From Diplocarpon mali (taxonomy: Eukaryota > Ascomycota > Leotiomycetes > Helotiales > Drepanopezizaceae): a stretch of DNA of 64,000 nt. The number at the start of each line of letters is the position of its first letter. Positions within the stretch are counted from its first letter, which is position 1. The translations under genes were made by a program, and so were the position numbers. Location of the stretch: contig JAENRP010000014.1 in assembly GCA_024741835.1 (NCBI GenBank), forward strand, positions 166,921 to 230,920, read 5' to 3'. This document shows, piece after piece, positions 48,036 through 58,322 of the stretch. A model generated the notes under the pieces. It made no database searches. It was given only the letters and a program-made list of their open reading frames with translations, and had not been told where the DNA came from.

Positions 48036-48512
48036 TGTGGTTGCTTCGTTATCAATATTGCTTGGTGGGAGCAGGGAGCGGGAAGGGATGATCTTTTTAC
48101 AGTTGAAGAGGTTTTGTTGCGAGGTAGTCTATTGAGTTCGATGCTTGATAATCCGTCAAGGCAAAAACAATTTTCCCATCGATGACAGAATACGCTCCAC
48201 TTTTATCGCTCAGCCTTGTTTACCCCGCCATCCTAAAACGGAGGTGGGGAGGACAGGGAGAACTTCAATCAACAGAGACTTTGACCAAGATCCAGATTAT
48301 AGTCGAAATTGAATTTGCCAGTTTTGAAACTTTGAATCAGATTTTACTATGAGGTTTGTTTTCCATGGCCCACGATGCCAAACGTGTTCTTCAGCTCTCG
48401 TTGTTAATTCCGTTTCCACAGAGCTAGTCGTGTAAATAGCAATTCACGACGTCAACACTTTCGCATTCAAATACTACGACGTACGTGCCACCATATCAAG
48501 TTTTCAAAACAT
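48036..48512. promoter_or_regulatory. Promoter of sqt1 and 3' flank of the ligase gene
   Basis: A 477-bp spacer between two minus-strand genes: the upstream region of the Sqt1 gene and the 3' end of the acyl-CoA ligase. I see no further gene, repeat or clear TATA box. Confidence 0.45.
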
Positions 48513-50686
48513 CTACAATTTTGCACCCGTCGCCCTCCTGGTCTCCTTTTCCTTATCCCTCAACATTCTCCTCAAGATTTTGCCGCTAGGACTCTTCGGA
48601 ATAACATCAATAAACTCGACACCACCCTTCAACCACTTGTGCCGAGCCTTGTGATCTGAAACATGTTTGGTAATCTCACGCGCGAGCATCCTATCATTAT
48701 CTTCCAATCCGACAGAGGCAGATTTCACGATGAACGCCTTCGGGACTTCGCCAGCTGCGTCATCGGGCACGGGGATCACGGCGCAGTCGCCTACTGAGGG
48801 GTGTGTCAGGAGGTGGGCTTCGAGTTCGGCGGGTGCGACTTGAAGACCCTTTCCACATATTAGCTGAGATTCGTGAGGAGAGTGGAATCGGGTGTACCTT
48901 GACTTTGATGAGCTCCTTGATGCGGTCTACAATCACCACGTGCTCGTTTCCGGCAGGCGATTTTCGGATAACTGCTTCATCTCCAGTGCGCATCCAGCGG
49001 CCATCGGTATCTTGAAGGAACGTTTCCCTGTTCGCTTTGTCGTTGTTCAGATACCCCAGGACGACGGATGGGGATTGCACGACGAGCTCTCCAGGTTGGT
49101 CGTATCCGGTGATTTCAGTGCCTTCGGGATCGACGATCTTAGCTTTGAAGTGAGGGAGGAGGGATCCACTGGAGCCGAAAAAGATGTCATGCTCGGAGGA
49201 TGAGCAGACGACTGTGCAGGTTTCGGTGAGGCCTGACTCTCTGTTAAAAAATTTTCACTTTCAGAAGTAGAGGGACTAACCATAGCCCTGCCTAATCTTC
49301 CAGGTAGGGTAGATCTTCTGCAACTCTTCAGCCGTTTCCGCACCGAGCGGAGCGGCTCCGGTGAAAATTGACCTCACGCTGCTGAGATCAAACTTCGAAA
49401 TAGCGCTCTGACTCTTACATAGCTGGATGATAATTGGAGGTACCTTTGACAATGTGAGCCAGACGTATACTGGTACTGTATTTTAGAGCCTGGGAACTTA
49501 CCAAACATAGAGTCTGAATCTTATAGGTCTGAATAGCGTGTAGGAATGATTGAAGCTCAAATTTCGGTAAAATAATGACCCCATCTCCCCTGTACGTGCT
49601 CGCCTGAGCAATAACAACCAACCCGTAAATGTGACTCAAAGGCAGGAGACCAAGCGTCACATCAGTCTTATCTTCCTCTGCCCTCTTGTCTCTGGTAGGA
49701 CGCTCGTACGTCTCAATCTGGAGAACATTGGCAATCACATTGTAATGGCTGATCATCACACCTTTCTACGCAAACTTGTTAGCATATGTCCATTGTCGAC
49801 TATTAAATGGAACGTACGGGCAGACCAGATGTCCCGCTGGAGTAACAAAGATACGCTGTTTGTCTCCTTCCCTGCCCTTTCTCCCACTTCAGTTCCTCAA
49901 GCTTTGGCAGTTTGCGCCCCGCTTCAATCAGCTGCGATGCAGTCTTAAAAGGCACGGCTTTGCTGCCAGAGAGCTCTCTGGGCAGCTCCAAGATATAGAC
50001 ACGGTTTTGGGGGATGCCAACTGCTCTTGCCGCCAGTAGCGAGGTCTCTAGAAGAGGGATGCACTGTTCGGCAAGTGTCAGATTGCTATATCATGCACCA
50101 AGGCTCTGGCTGTACCTACAGTGAAGAGAGCTTTGGCACCAGAGGACTTGAGTTGGAATTCGAGTTCAGATGCTGAGTATGCGGCATTGGCTGGGGTAGC
50201 AATGCCATTCAGTCTGTGGACTGCATAGGCCAACGTCATAGTGTCAACCTACGATCGTCAGCTCTACGCTACTGTTCTATCCCTTTCCCCCTAGACTTTT
50301 GTAGGAGGGGATGAGAAGAGACGCGCACAGTATTCAACGCGAATATCCCAACTACTTTATCCCACTCCGTCCCCTCATTCGGCTGCCATCCTAAGTCCCC
50401 TGCCAGAGCCGTTGCTAGGTGGTCCACCCTCTCCACCAGCTCTGTCGCTGTATATGTGCGGCCTGAGATGCCGCATGTGAAGGGGTTCCTGGATGTTTTG
50501 AGGGGTCGGCGGCCATAGGACTCGTCATGCATGAATTGGCTGATGGGTACCGAGTCAGGGACTGTGAAACCAGTCAGCTTTTGATTCCTCCTTGGATCTC
50601 CTGGGCTGCAATCGTGTATGCAGAGGATTCTAAGTACGCTTACTAGGTGAAAGTTGAGGTACCCAAGATGGTGGTAAGAAGACCAT
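48513..50686 (-). CDS. 4-coumarate-CoA-ligase-like acyl-CoA synthetase, peroxisomal
   Basis: Eight exons (50644-50686, 50329-50561, 50120-50248, 49818-50063, 49502-49765, 49281-49443, 48898-49232, 48513-48848) give 582 residues; every junction restores family sequence. The start at 50686 gives MVFLPPSWVPQLSPIPDSVP. The AMP-binding P-loop is YSSGTSGLPKG (209-219). IFTGAAPLG, QGYGLTET, RWMRTGDE and DRIKELIKVKGLQVAP follow, and the adenylation lysine lies in PKSPSGKILRR (K561). The C-terminus is AKL, a type-1 peroxisomal targeting signal. The enzyme should adenylate a carboxylic acid with ATP and form its CoA thioester. Aromatic or fatty acyl substrates are both possible. No neighbouring pathway genes are present to narrow this down. 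Confidence 0.93.
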
Positions 50687-52718
50687 GGTGCAAAGCTAAC
50701 AAAACGCTTTTGCAATTTGAGAGGGGATATGACTTCCGTCAGGTTGTTGATCTGCGGAATACTGATACTGATATATCTGTCTATATCTGCGTTAGAGGCA
50801 ACACGCTACTTGTTACTTGAGGCAAACTATACAAGATAAAGGTTTGATAGAAACAGGAGAAGAACCTGTACAAAGGAAAAGGACGTTGGAAGCTGTCACT
50901 TTGGGAGTTGGAGTTAGGTTTCTTACTAAACCTCTACCCCGGCTTCCTACTGCGGGGTTGTCGGGCCTGGGAGCTAGGCCGAGGGACGGATCCTTAAAGC
51001 TTCAGCTCTAGCTCCAACGTCGGACTTCACATAAGAATTCAGATACAGTACAAAACCATCTGGTTCACCAGGGCACTTTACAGAATTTGCTTAGGTTCTT
51101 CTTAATCCCCTTGCTCAACGTGAACTTTCTCCTATAACTTCCCTTCCTAGAATTCTCTTGTATACCTCGGCAATGCATCGAACTCTCTCACCCGGCCAAG
51201 GATGCAGCTTGGCCCTTTCGGCTCGCCACAGATCCCCTGCCGAGCCTTGTAGCCGCTGCGGACCTGTCAGTCTAACGACGACTCCAATGTCTACGGAATA
51301 AATCTGTCGAGGATGACCGTAAGAATCTACCAACAAGTTGCACAACTCATATGGCATCCGACTGGTAATATAGTTGCAGAATCCTAGTGGACGCTGGGAA
51401 TTTGGGTGGAAGCCTGGCTTAGTAAGGCAGCTCGATGCAATCCGAGAGAGGCCATGACTCTATAGAGATGAAGGCGCGAGGTATGTGTACTTATGCTTTT
51501 TCTTGTAGTTTCTATCGTTTGGAATTGCAAGACTATTCCAATTCAAGCCAAAGAACAGCAGCTTGTGAGGGCTGTGAAGCTTTCTCAACTCCAGGACCCC
51601 TAGATGGGAACCAAATGACTGGCGAGTGGATAAATCAATACCCTCCTGACAACGATGAGATGACTCGGATAGGGACGTTTGGCTCATTTTCTTACCCATA
51701 GTTATAGCTTGCGCCATGAGCAGTAGGAAGAGTCGAAGCCTGCCAATCTCTGCGCTAGCAGCTGTATTCGTTCCTCCAAGGCCTGAGCCATCTTCCAGTC
51801 CTGTGTTCGACACACCCTGCAGATTCTCCCAATATATCATACATCTATCCTCCAATCCTCGTTATTCTTGTTCTTTCGCGCATGATGACAGATTGGCCCT
51901 GCGACTGCTGTCGTAGTCGAGGGTTTCTAGGAAGAGAACCGCAGTGGCTGGCTGGATCCAGAAGACATTCCCATCACCCACATCTCTTCTATACGCGTAC
52001 TGTGAGTTTCTGATTCAATAGCGATCTATATCTGTCAACGTAGCCATTTTCCCAAGGAGTTGCTGTAGACTCAGTCAAGGACGAGGAAGTTACTCAGACG
52101 GGTGGTCCTAGGAGCGTCAAACAACCTCTGCCTGCCTATATACTTGCAGATTGATAGAGCTTAGGAGAGCGTAGTAGAATCCTTTCTTGAACAGAGATGT
52201 TGCTGATATAGTGATAGGATGATTCTTGTGTAGAACCTCGCAGAACATCTGCAGACTTGGGTGCAGAAGTGCAAAGGGGAAGGGGGAAGGGGAAAATAAG
52301 ACGTCAGAGGTGGTTCGTGAACGTCTATCTTTGCACAGCGATCCTCTGAAGCAATTGCTTTAGCTTTCGTTGATCTTTGTATCTGCTTGCACTTGTGTAT
52401 ACTCCTTACAGTTGCCGCTTTGGTGTCTATTATACTCGTGGGAGAAATTAGGTAGCATTGCACTACAAATGCTGCATCACTTCCTCTTTACTCAATTTAC
52501 CCTTCCGACACTTCATCCATACCTCCTTCATGTCCATGATTCACCCAGCATCTCCGAGTCTCGTAGCCTCCCACTGCAGAAAATGGGGTGGTGGAGCGAC
52601 AGCTCTTTCCTCGCACGAGTCGGACTAAGCCGATTCAGTATAGCTTCATAATTTGGCGCAGATTCACTGTCGTTCCTTCCTCCTCTACCACCGTTTGACT
52701 GTCAACGTTTTTCAGGGC
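50687..52718. other. Intergenic, 2 kb
   Basis: No gene is supported. Minus-strand frames at 51115-51357 and 51460-51855 read somewhat like protein but have no recognisable domain or splice links. They may be decayed remnants. The left edge is the promoter of the ligase gene and the right edge that of the AlkB-like gene. Confidence 0.4.
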
Positions 52719-52726
52719 TATATAAA
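52719..52726 (+). promoter_or_regulatory. TATA box of the AlkB-like gene
   Basis: TATATAAA is followed at once by ACACCCCTCTGTCTC and a long pyrimidine-rich region without ATG. The position and downstream composition fit a core promoter with initiation about 30-40 bases downstream. Confidence 0.6.
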
Positions 52727-52754
52727 CACCCCTCTGTCTCTATCCTCCTTCAAC

Positions 52755-53596
52755 CTCTAACCTACAAGCTCAACTTTATCCCATCTTCACTTCTTCATCT
52801 TCCTTCAAAACCAAAATCCCCTTGACACATTCTCAATACTCTCTCAATCATCCTGCCTTGATCCGCACCCTGTCATCTCAGCGCTTCGCGCTGCACAGGT
52901 TCTCCTGCACATCATTGTCTCCCTTCCTGTCATTGTCCTCTCCTACACTTTACCAACTATCAATTCGGCTTTGGACCTCCTTTTAATCAGCCTTTTCACT
53001 TTGATAGACACTAACGACCGAGTTGAATCTCTGCTTCACCTCCACTGACGATATCTGATTTGACACTAGTAAGGTTACTCTACTATTAAGGTACTTCCTA
53101 CTCCTTCTATTCTTTCTTTTCTCCCTATTCTCTCCTTGATAAAAAGGTCTTCTGGAACTTCTACCTTCTAAGGTTTATTTTACACCACCCTGTACACCTT
53201 TCTTTATTATACTTTGCCTTCTTATCACATCTATTCAACTGGAGCAGCATAGGTCTGTTTCTGGTAGTTTATCAATGGTCCAGCTATTTACCTTCAATCC
53301 TCTTTCTAATTGGGAATAGGTTAACCTTAATCTGCATTCTAGAAAGCCTTCGCTTCAAACTCGACTTCGATTCACTGGATTTTACTAAAGGTAAGGCAAA
53401 TATTCCTTCCTATTTCCTAAATAGGTCAATCTTTCAACCAGTCCACCCAGGCCTGACCACCTTTTTGATGCTCACTTTTCGGATTCTGTTAACTGTCCAA
53501 TAGTCGAAATCGAACTCATCAGGACGCTTTACCATCCCACATACATTATTTTTGAAACACCTTCACACCTCCTAGAACTTTAGCCACATCTTCAAT
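52755..53596 (+). promoter_or_regulatory. Long ATG-depleted 5' leader with short upstream ORFs
   Basis: The likely transcribed leader of the AlkB-like gene is about 840 bases. It has no ATG for its first 520 bases, although ATG is expected often by chance. Two ATGs follow: 53275 (14-codon frame ending at 53319) and 53468 (11 codons, ending 53503). A candidate leader intron, AAAG|GTAAGG at 53391 to CCAATAG at 53503 with a GTTAACTG branch, would remove the second. The leader start is inferred from the TATA box. Confidence 0.5.
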
Positions 53597-56235
53597 ATGG
53601 ATATTGATCAGTCTAGAAGGTTGACAAGCAATATCCCTCTTACGCCATTATTGCCATCTTCTATCAAGCCAGAGATTACGTCTAGTAGAACCTTCTTCGT
53701 CACTAAGAAAGTCACATCAAGTGGTGGGGCCCAAATGAATCAGGTACGTATTTCCAACAACTTGGATCCTGTGTCACTTTTTTTCCCCCCAATATTTGTA
53801 TCTTTGAATTGATACTTATCAGATGGTGCAGATTCACAATGGCAATCTCATAAACTTTGGTATCACTAGATCAACGACTTCAATCAAGCGCAAGCGTGAT
53901 AACGATGATGATGATGCTTACAAAGGCTCATCTTCTGTTGATGATGATTGGGCACCTTTCAGCGAAAAGAAGAAGAATGCCCCGACGACTCTACCTAGAA
54001 ATCAAAAGACTGCTGTCTCAAAACTCCGTACCAAGGTTGTTGAGGAGACTGCTCTTCCAACAACAGCCCAGGCTAAGCGTGCTAAAGATGCTGGCACTAA
54101 AAACAGAAAGAAGGCCTCTAAGAAAGGAGCTCCCGTCGACGAGCATGAGAAATTGGAATCCATCAATGCTACCAGGAGAAGACCAGAATCCTTTGGTTTA
54201 CCAAGTGTTTGGGCCGACAAGCGTCAGCAGCTATGCGAAACACTGCCTTGGTACAAGGCCTATCAGGCTGGCGCCTACACCCACAATGGCGTGGCGTATG
54301 GTCTGATGTGGGATTCCAAGTCTGCAGTAAGAGATCACTTTGATGATCATATTATCATCTGCACTCTGTATGTACTCCTGATCGTTTAGAAGAACTCTGC
54401 TAACACTATAACAGTGGTGGGGGCATGGTCGAGGATGACGCGGGTGGAATGATCCGCAAAACCGATCGGAAAGCAGACTGTTGCTATGCGGCGGCCTTCA
54501 AGCATTGCATGGATCGTCGATTTCCAGTTGGTGTTATCATTGGTAAGTATTCTGAGATCTCTATTTGGTTTCAATCATCTAATATTCATCATAGGACAAG
54601 GCAACACCAAGTGCCCCGTCAAATTGCTTCACTACTACAACGTCCTAGGTTTTTTTCATGTCACTCATGTCTGGTATGACAAGGAGGTGAAGAAGTGCTG
54701 GATGGTGAAGCTACAGAAGATGAACGCCGCCCGACCATGGTGGTCTGTCAAGGATGCTGACTACTCAGCGCGTACTGTTGATAGGACAGCAACCCTTGGA
54801 ACCTGCGTCCATTGCAAAAAGGAAAGCAAGCAGATCTACATCGAGGGTTGGGTCTGCACCAATGCCTTTTGCCAAAAGAACTGGGACTTTGGTGGCAGAG
54901 AAGTTGATACAGTCAACCTTCACTACGACCCAAGCTTTCTCCAAGAGCACATCGCAACGAGCGCCATCCCTCCAGTCACTTCTCTTTCTTTCCCAGACCC
55001 ACAGGCTGACAAAACCCTTGTGGCAAAAGCTAGGACTTTCAAGCAAGGCTACCCTTGCCCGAAGTGTGGTTGCTGCATGCGCCGTGTTCATTGGACATAC
55101 TTTGTCTGCGAGAGCACGCTGGGCTGCGACTTTGAATACCATCCACGCCTGAAAGTCATGGATCTTCATGAGTCAAATATGCATGGAGACTTTAAGAAGG
55201 GAAAAGAACTTGTGGATGATTGCATAATCAAGCAAAAGTTCCAACTAGGGGCATACGAGGTCACGCAGCACTTGATTCCTGATGAGCAAGGAAAAACAAT
55301 TGGATGTGTAGCGGTTCTGAGATCAAACAAAGCAGTCAACAAGCAGACGAATGGACCTGACGCACTCTTGAAGCTGATGCAATCGGCCAAGCTTGATTTA
55401 AAGAGAAACCCCGCCCGTCACGGAGATTGTATATTTCCCTGCACCAACTTCTCATGTTCTTAGCTAACACTTGCAGCTCGTGGTCAAGTTCTGACTTCTC
55501 AATATGGCAGAAACTTTGTAAGAATCCTCCCACCATGTCAAAATCACATTTCAAGTCGCTAATTTGTCCAGGGTGCCAAGTACAAGTTCGGCGTCAAGCC
55601 AGTCTCGCAAGACTTTGAGAGTTCTCCCGATGTTATTCTGATGATTCTGAAGAGAGTTACCTGGGCTGCTGAAGAAATCGTCGGTCGGTACGACGGTCAG
55701 GAGTATCTCGTACCCAACGAGCTTCTCTGCTTGGGTTATCACAATGACAGCAAGATTGGCGTATGTATTTCCGAGTTCTTTGAATAGTTATTTGCTAATC
55801 TTTGTAGTACCATGACGATGGCGAGAGCACCTTGGGTCCCACGGTCACCAGTTTGTCCCTCGGATGCAGCGCTACCATGTCGTTCAGACCAAAGAAGAAG
55901 AACGACCTGATGAAGAATCTCGCGAAGCCAGCCGCCCTGAAGCCAGATGTCCTCCGAGTTCACCTTGATCATGGAGACATCATGGTCATGCATGGACACA
56001 CGATTCAGAAGCTCTATGAGGCAAGTTTCTTCGTTGAAACATCACGTTGATCAATTTTTAACTGATAGCCTAGCATTGCGTTACGCCTCATGGCCAAACT
56101 CGGTTCGCTCTGACTGCTCGTCACATCCTCATTGAAAAAATGGACTTTGAGGACCAGGATGATGCGAGAGTCGCCGGTGCCATCCCCGCTCGTGCCGAAA
56201 ACTTCGCCTACGATGGTGATGCTAATTTACGATAA
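53597..56235 (+). CDS. AlkB-like Fe(II)/2-oxoglutarate dioxygenase with two zinc ribbons
   Basis: Eight exons (53597-53743, 53823-54367, 54415-54542, 54595-55428, 55477-55517, 55572-55760, 55808-56020, 56074-56235) give 752 residues. The last intron has a GC donor (GAG|GCAAGT). The N-terminus is basic with likely nuclear signals (IKRKRDNDDDD, KNRKKASKKG). Two zinc-ribbon-like sites follow: C295/C298/C312/C317 (CVHC..VCTNAFC) and C379/C382/C396/C402 (CPKC..VCESTLGC). The C-terminal domain has the iron ligands H581-x-D583 (YHDDGE), TVTSLSLGCSATMSF, GDIMVMHG, the distal H651 in YEHCVTP, and the paired Arg R660/R666 in RFALTARH that bind 2-oxoglutarate. This is an intact AlkB-type active site. 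Family members remove alkyl groups from DNA or RNA; the substrate here is unknown. It is far longer than ordinary AlkB proteins (200-300 residues). Confidence 0.88.
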
Positions 56236-57442
56236 TGAGTCACTGGTGCATTGAGTTCTAGGGGGATATGATTGACTATCTCGATTTTAATTTCCACGCA
56301 GCCTGGACGGTCATCTTTTTTTTTTCCCACTATAACCCCATCCTGCATCATTTGCTCTAGCTGGTTATTGCAGATGGGAAGCCTTTCAAATGAGGAGCAT
56401 AATATGGAGATACTTACCAACAAATGGTGGATATTGCGAACAGTCAGATCACATCCGATATTTCTAGCTTCACCTAGCATAGCGAAAACGAGCTTACATA
56501 CTTATGAGAATGAAAAAGAAAATTTCTTTGCAAGCCTACGAATTTGCTTATTTTCAAGTGGCATGAAACCTGAGCGTGCCTTCTCAAGTATTCAACGTTT
56601 TTTTATATAGATCTGGCCGTGCGTGCCGAATAGCGACAGCTGAGCTCTGAGTGTAATACATACATGAGGTAGCCTAGTGAGATCGTAAACATCAAGCGGG
56701 CGAGGGAGATTTGGTAGACACCACATCTAACTTCGACTTTGTCTCTCCCAGTAATTTGACTCAGCCGCGTCTCGCATCTCGACCTGAAGACATCTATAAA
56801 GTAGACTCATAAGTACTTACCACTGCTCCATCGCTTACCCCCTCCTGTCGCTACTGCAGTCAAGTAACTGAGGTTCAGGGGTGTTGCGGTGCTGAGGTGT
56901 GTTAGCTAGAAAATCGAAATAGCGGCAGTGGCAAGTCGAGAGGGAGCCTAGAAAATCAAAATAAAGTAACGAGGAGCTTTTCTGATTTTGAATCAAGAGC
57001 TATGCTGTGAGTTTTTTGGGGGAATTCGAGAGGATTGAGTATGGAAAGGAGGTTATAGCGGAGGGGGAATGTAACAGCGATGTATCCATCCGTAAACAAG
57101 CTTTGATGCAATGAATGGATGGAGGTCGGAGATGCGAAAAAGCAGTATTACAGCATGATAGTAGGACAGCGGTATTATAGCTCAATCTCTTGGAGAGCAC
57201 GTAGGATTATCGTGAATATTTCTTCTCCATCATCTCTTTCTTACTTGGTCTGCTTCACCTACGCGCCCGAGAAAGAACCCTGCCAGTTCTCCGAAAGCCT
57301 TCTTCGAATTCTCTAAACTCGAGAGTCGGATCCCCGAACGCCGCTTATTCGATGTAATACAGACTCCCGTTGAGCATCGTCACCTCCGCTTCTCATACTC
57401 TCAACTGCAGCCCAGAAGCCGGCAGCTTCAGCCTCAGCCTTA
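56236..57442. other. Intergenic
   Basis: About 1.2 kb between the AlkB-like gene and the transposon remnant. Short frames occur on both strands, but none looks like a gene. It contains the 3' end of the AlkB-like gene. Confidence 0.45.
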
Positions 57443-57798
57443 GGGCTGCCCAATGAATATCCGAATATGAATAAGACTCTGGCTATGGCGAATCAAGAAA
57501 ACAGGCATCTAATTCATATTCATCATATCCCAAGTAGGTAATATACGAGAGAATCAGGTGCACATGCCTCTCAACAGGTTGCGTTCCCATTTAAAGCACA
57601 GTCAATTTCCGGGATTCTCGATCAATAGAATCGTCTAACGGGCCTGTTTCCGGATTGAATATTCGCGTGGTAAGATAAATTGGTAGCATCCGGTCCAGTT
57701 CGAAGCATTCCGTACTCTAGATCAAAACAGTAAGTTTGATACAGCCATTCTAATTCAGTAAGCTGATCTCGGTTACATCTAGGCTAGTATAGTACTAT

Positions 57799-58167
57799 AG
57801 ATAAAGTTTGAATCGCCCTAGCTTTTTCAAAGTAATCTCTTATATATAAAGATGAATTAAAACATAACTACTTTATCGTTTCTTTTAATTAGAGATTTGC
57901 TAAAGCCTCCGTAACGTTATGTAATGCGGCGCAAAGTAGTTCTAATAGTCGATTTTGGTATACTATAGAGGCGTGCAATTTGCGCTGATTTTAATCCTCT
58001 ATTAGCGGCGCCTTCAATAAGAGCTCTTTGATATAGAGATAAACTCCTTCTTAACTGATGAATCACAGTTTATCAAAGAGGACGTTGTGGAGTAGCTATA
58101 TTATAGAAGTGAAGATGTAAGATTATAAAACGCGTTTTTCGGCAAAGCGATTCAAACTTTATCGACC
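57799..58167. repeat. Inner inverted-repeat pair
   Basis: GATAAAGTTTGAATCGC near 57799-57816 occurs inverted as GCGATTCAAACTTTATC near 58147-58165. The 17 bases are identical. It could mark the ends of a smaller non-autonomous element of about 370 bp inserted in the outer one. Confidence 0.75.
57857..58066 (-). pseudogene. Tc1/mariner transposase helix-turn-helix remnant
   Basis: Read on the minus strand from 58066, a frame gives LRRSLSLYQRALIEGAANRG and then LKSAQIARLYSIPKSTIRTT. This is the N-terminal helix-turn-helix pattern of fungal Tc1/mariner transposases (RGxIxGAAxxGxxxxQIAxxxxxPxSTIRxTL). A stop follows at 57917-57919, and similarity carries on after it (RYGGFSKS). No DDE catalytic domain is present between the repeats. 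It is a non-coding relic. Confidence 0.7.
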
Positions 58168-58322
58168 CTACCTACTGTTTTGTCCAAAAATCTGGCATTA
58201 GCGCTGTTTTCTAAAATACGATTTTTCACAAATGAATATATATTATGGTTAGGGTATGAATATAAACAATGAATCCAGGATCTTTATTCATCCTCTTCAC
58301 GGGGCAGCCCTAAGACTCAGCC

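Larger units (their letters stand above)
57443..58310. mobile_element. Decayed TA-flanked terminal-inverted-repeat element
   Basis: The ends are GGGCTGCCC (57443-57451) and its inverse GGGCAGCCC (58302-58310). Each is flanked by TA (57441-57442, 58311-58312), the target duplication of Tc1/mariner elements. The similarity continues inward with gaps (ATGAATAA..CTGG on both ends), making imperfect terminal repeats of about 40 bp. The 868-bp body is AT-rich. A second inverted pair and a helix-turn-helix relic lie inside it, so it is probably a composite of a short element with another nested in it. Confidence 0.75.

Noticed and set aside
51115..51855. Minus-strand frames that could be a decayed gene
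   Set aside because: Somewhat protein-like but I could not place them in any family or connect them by splice sites.
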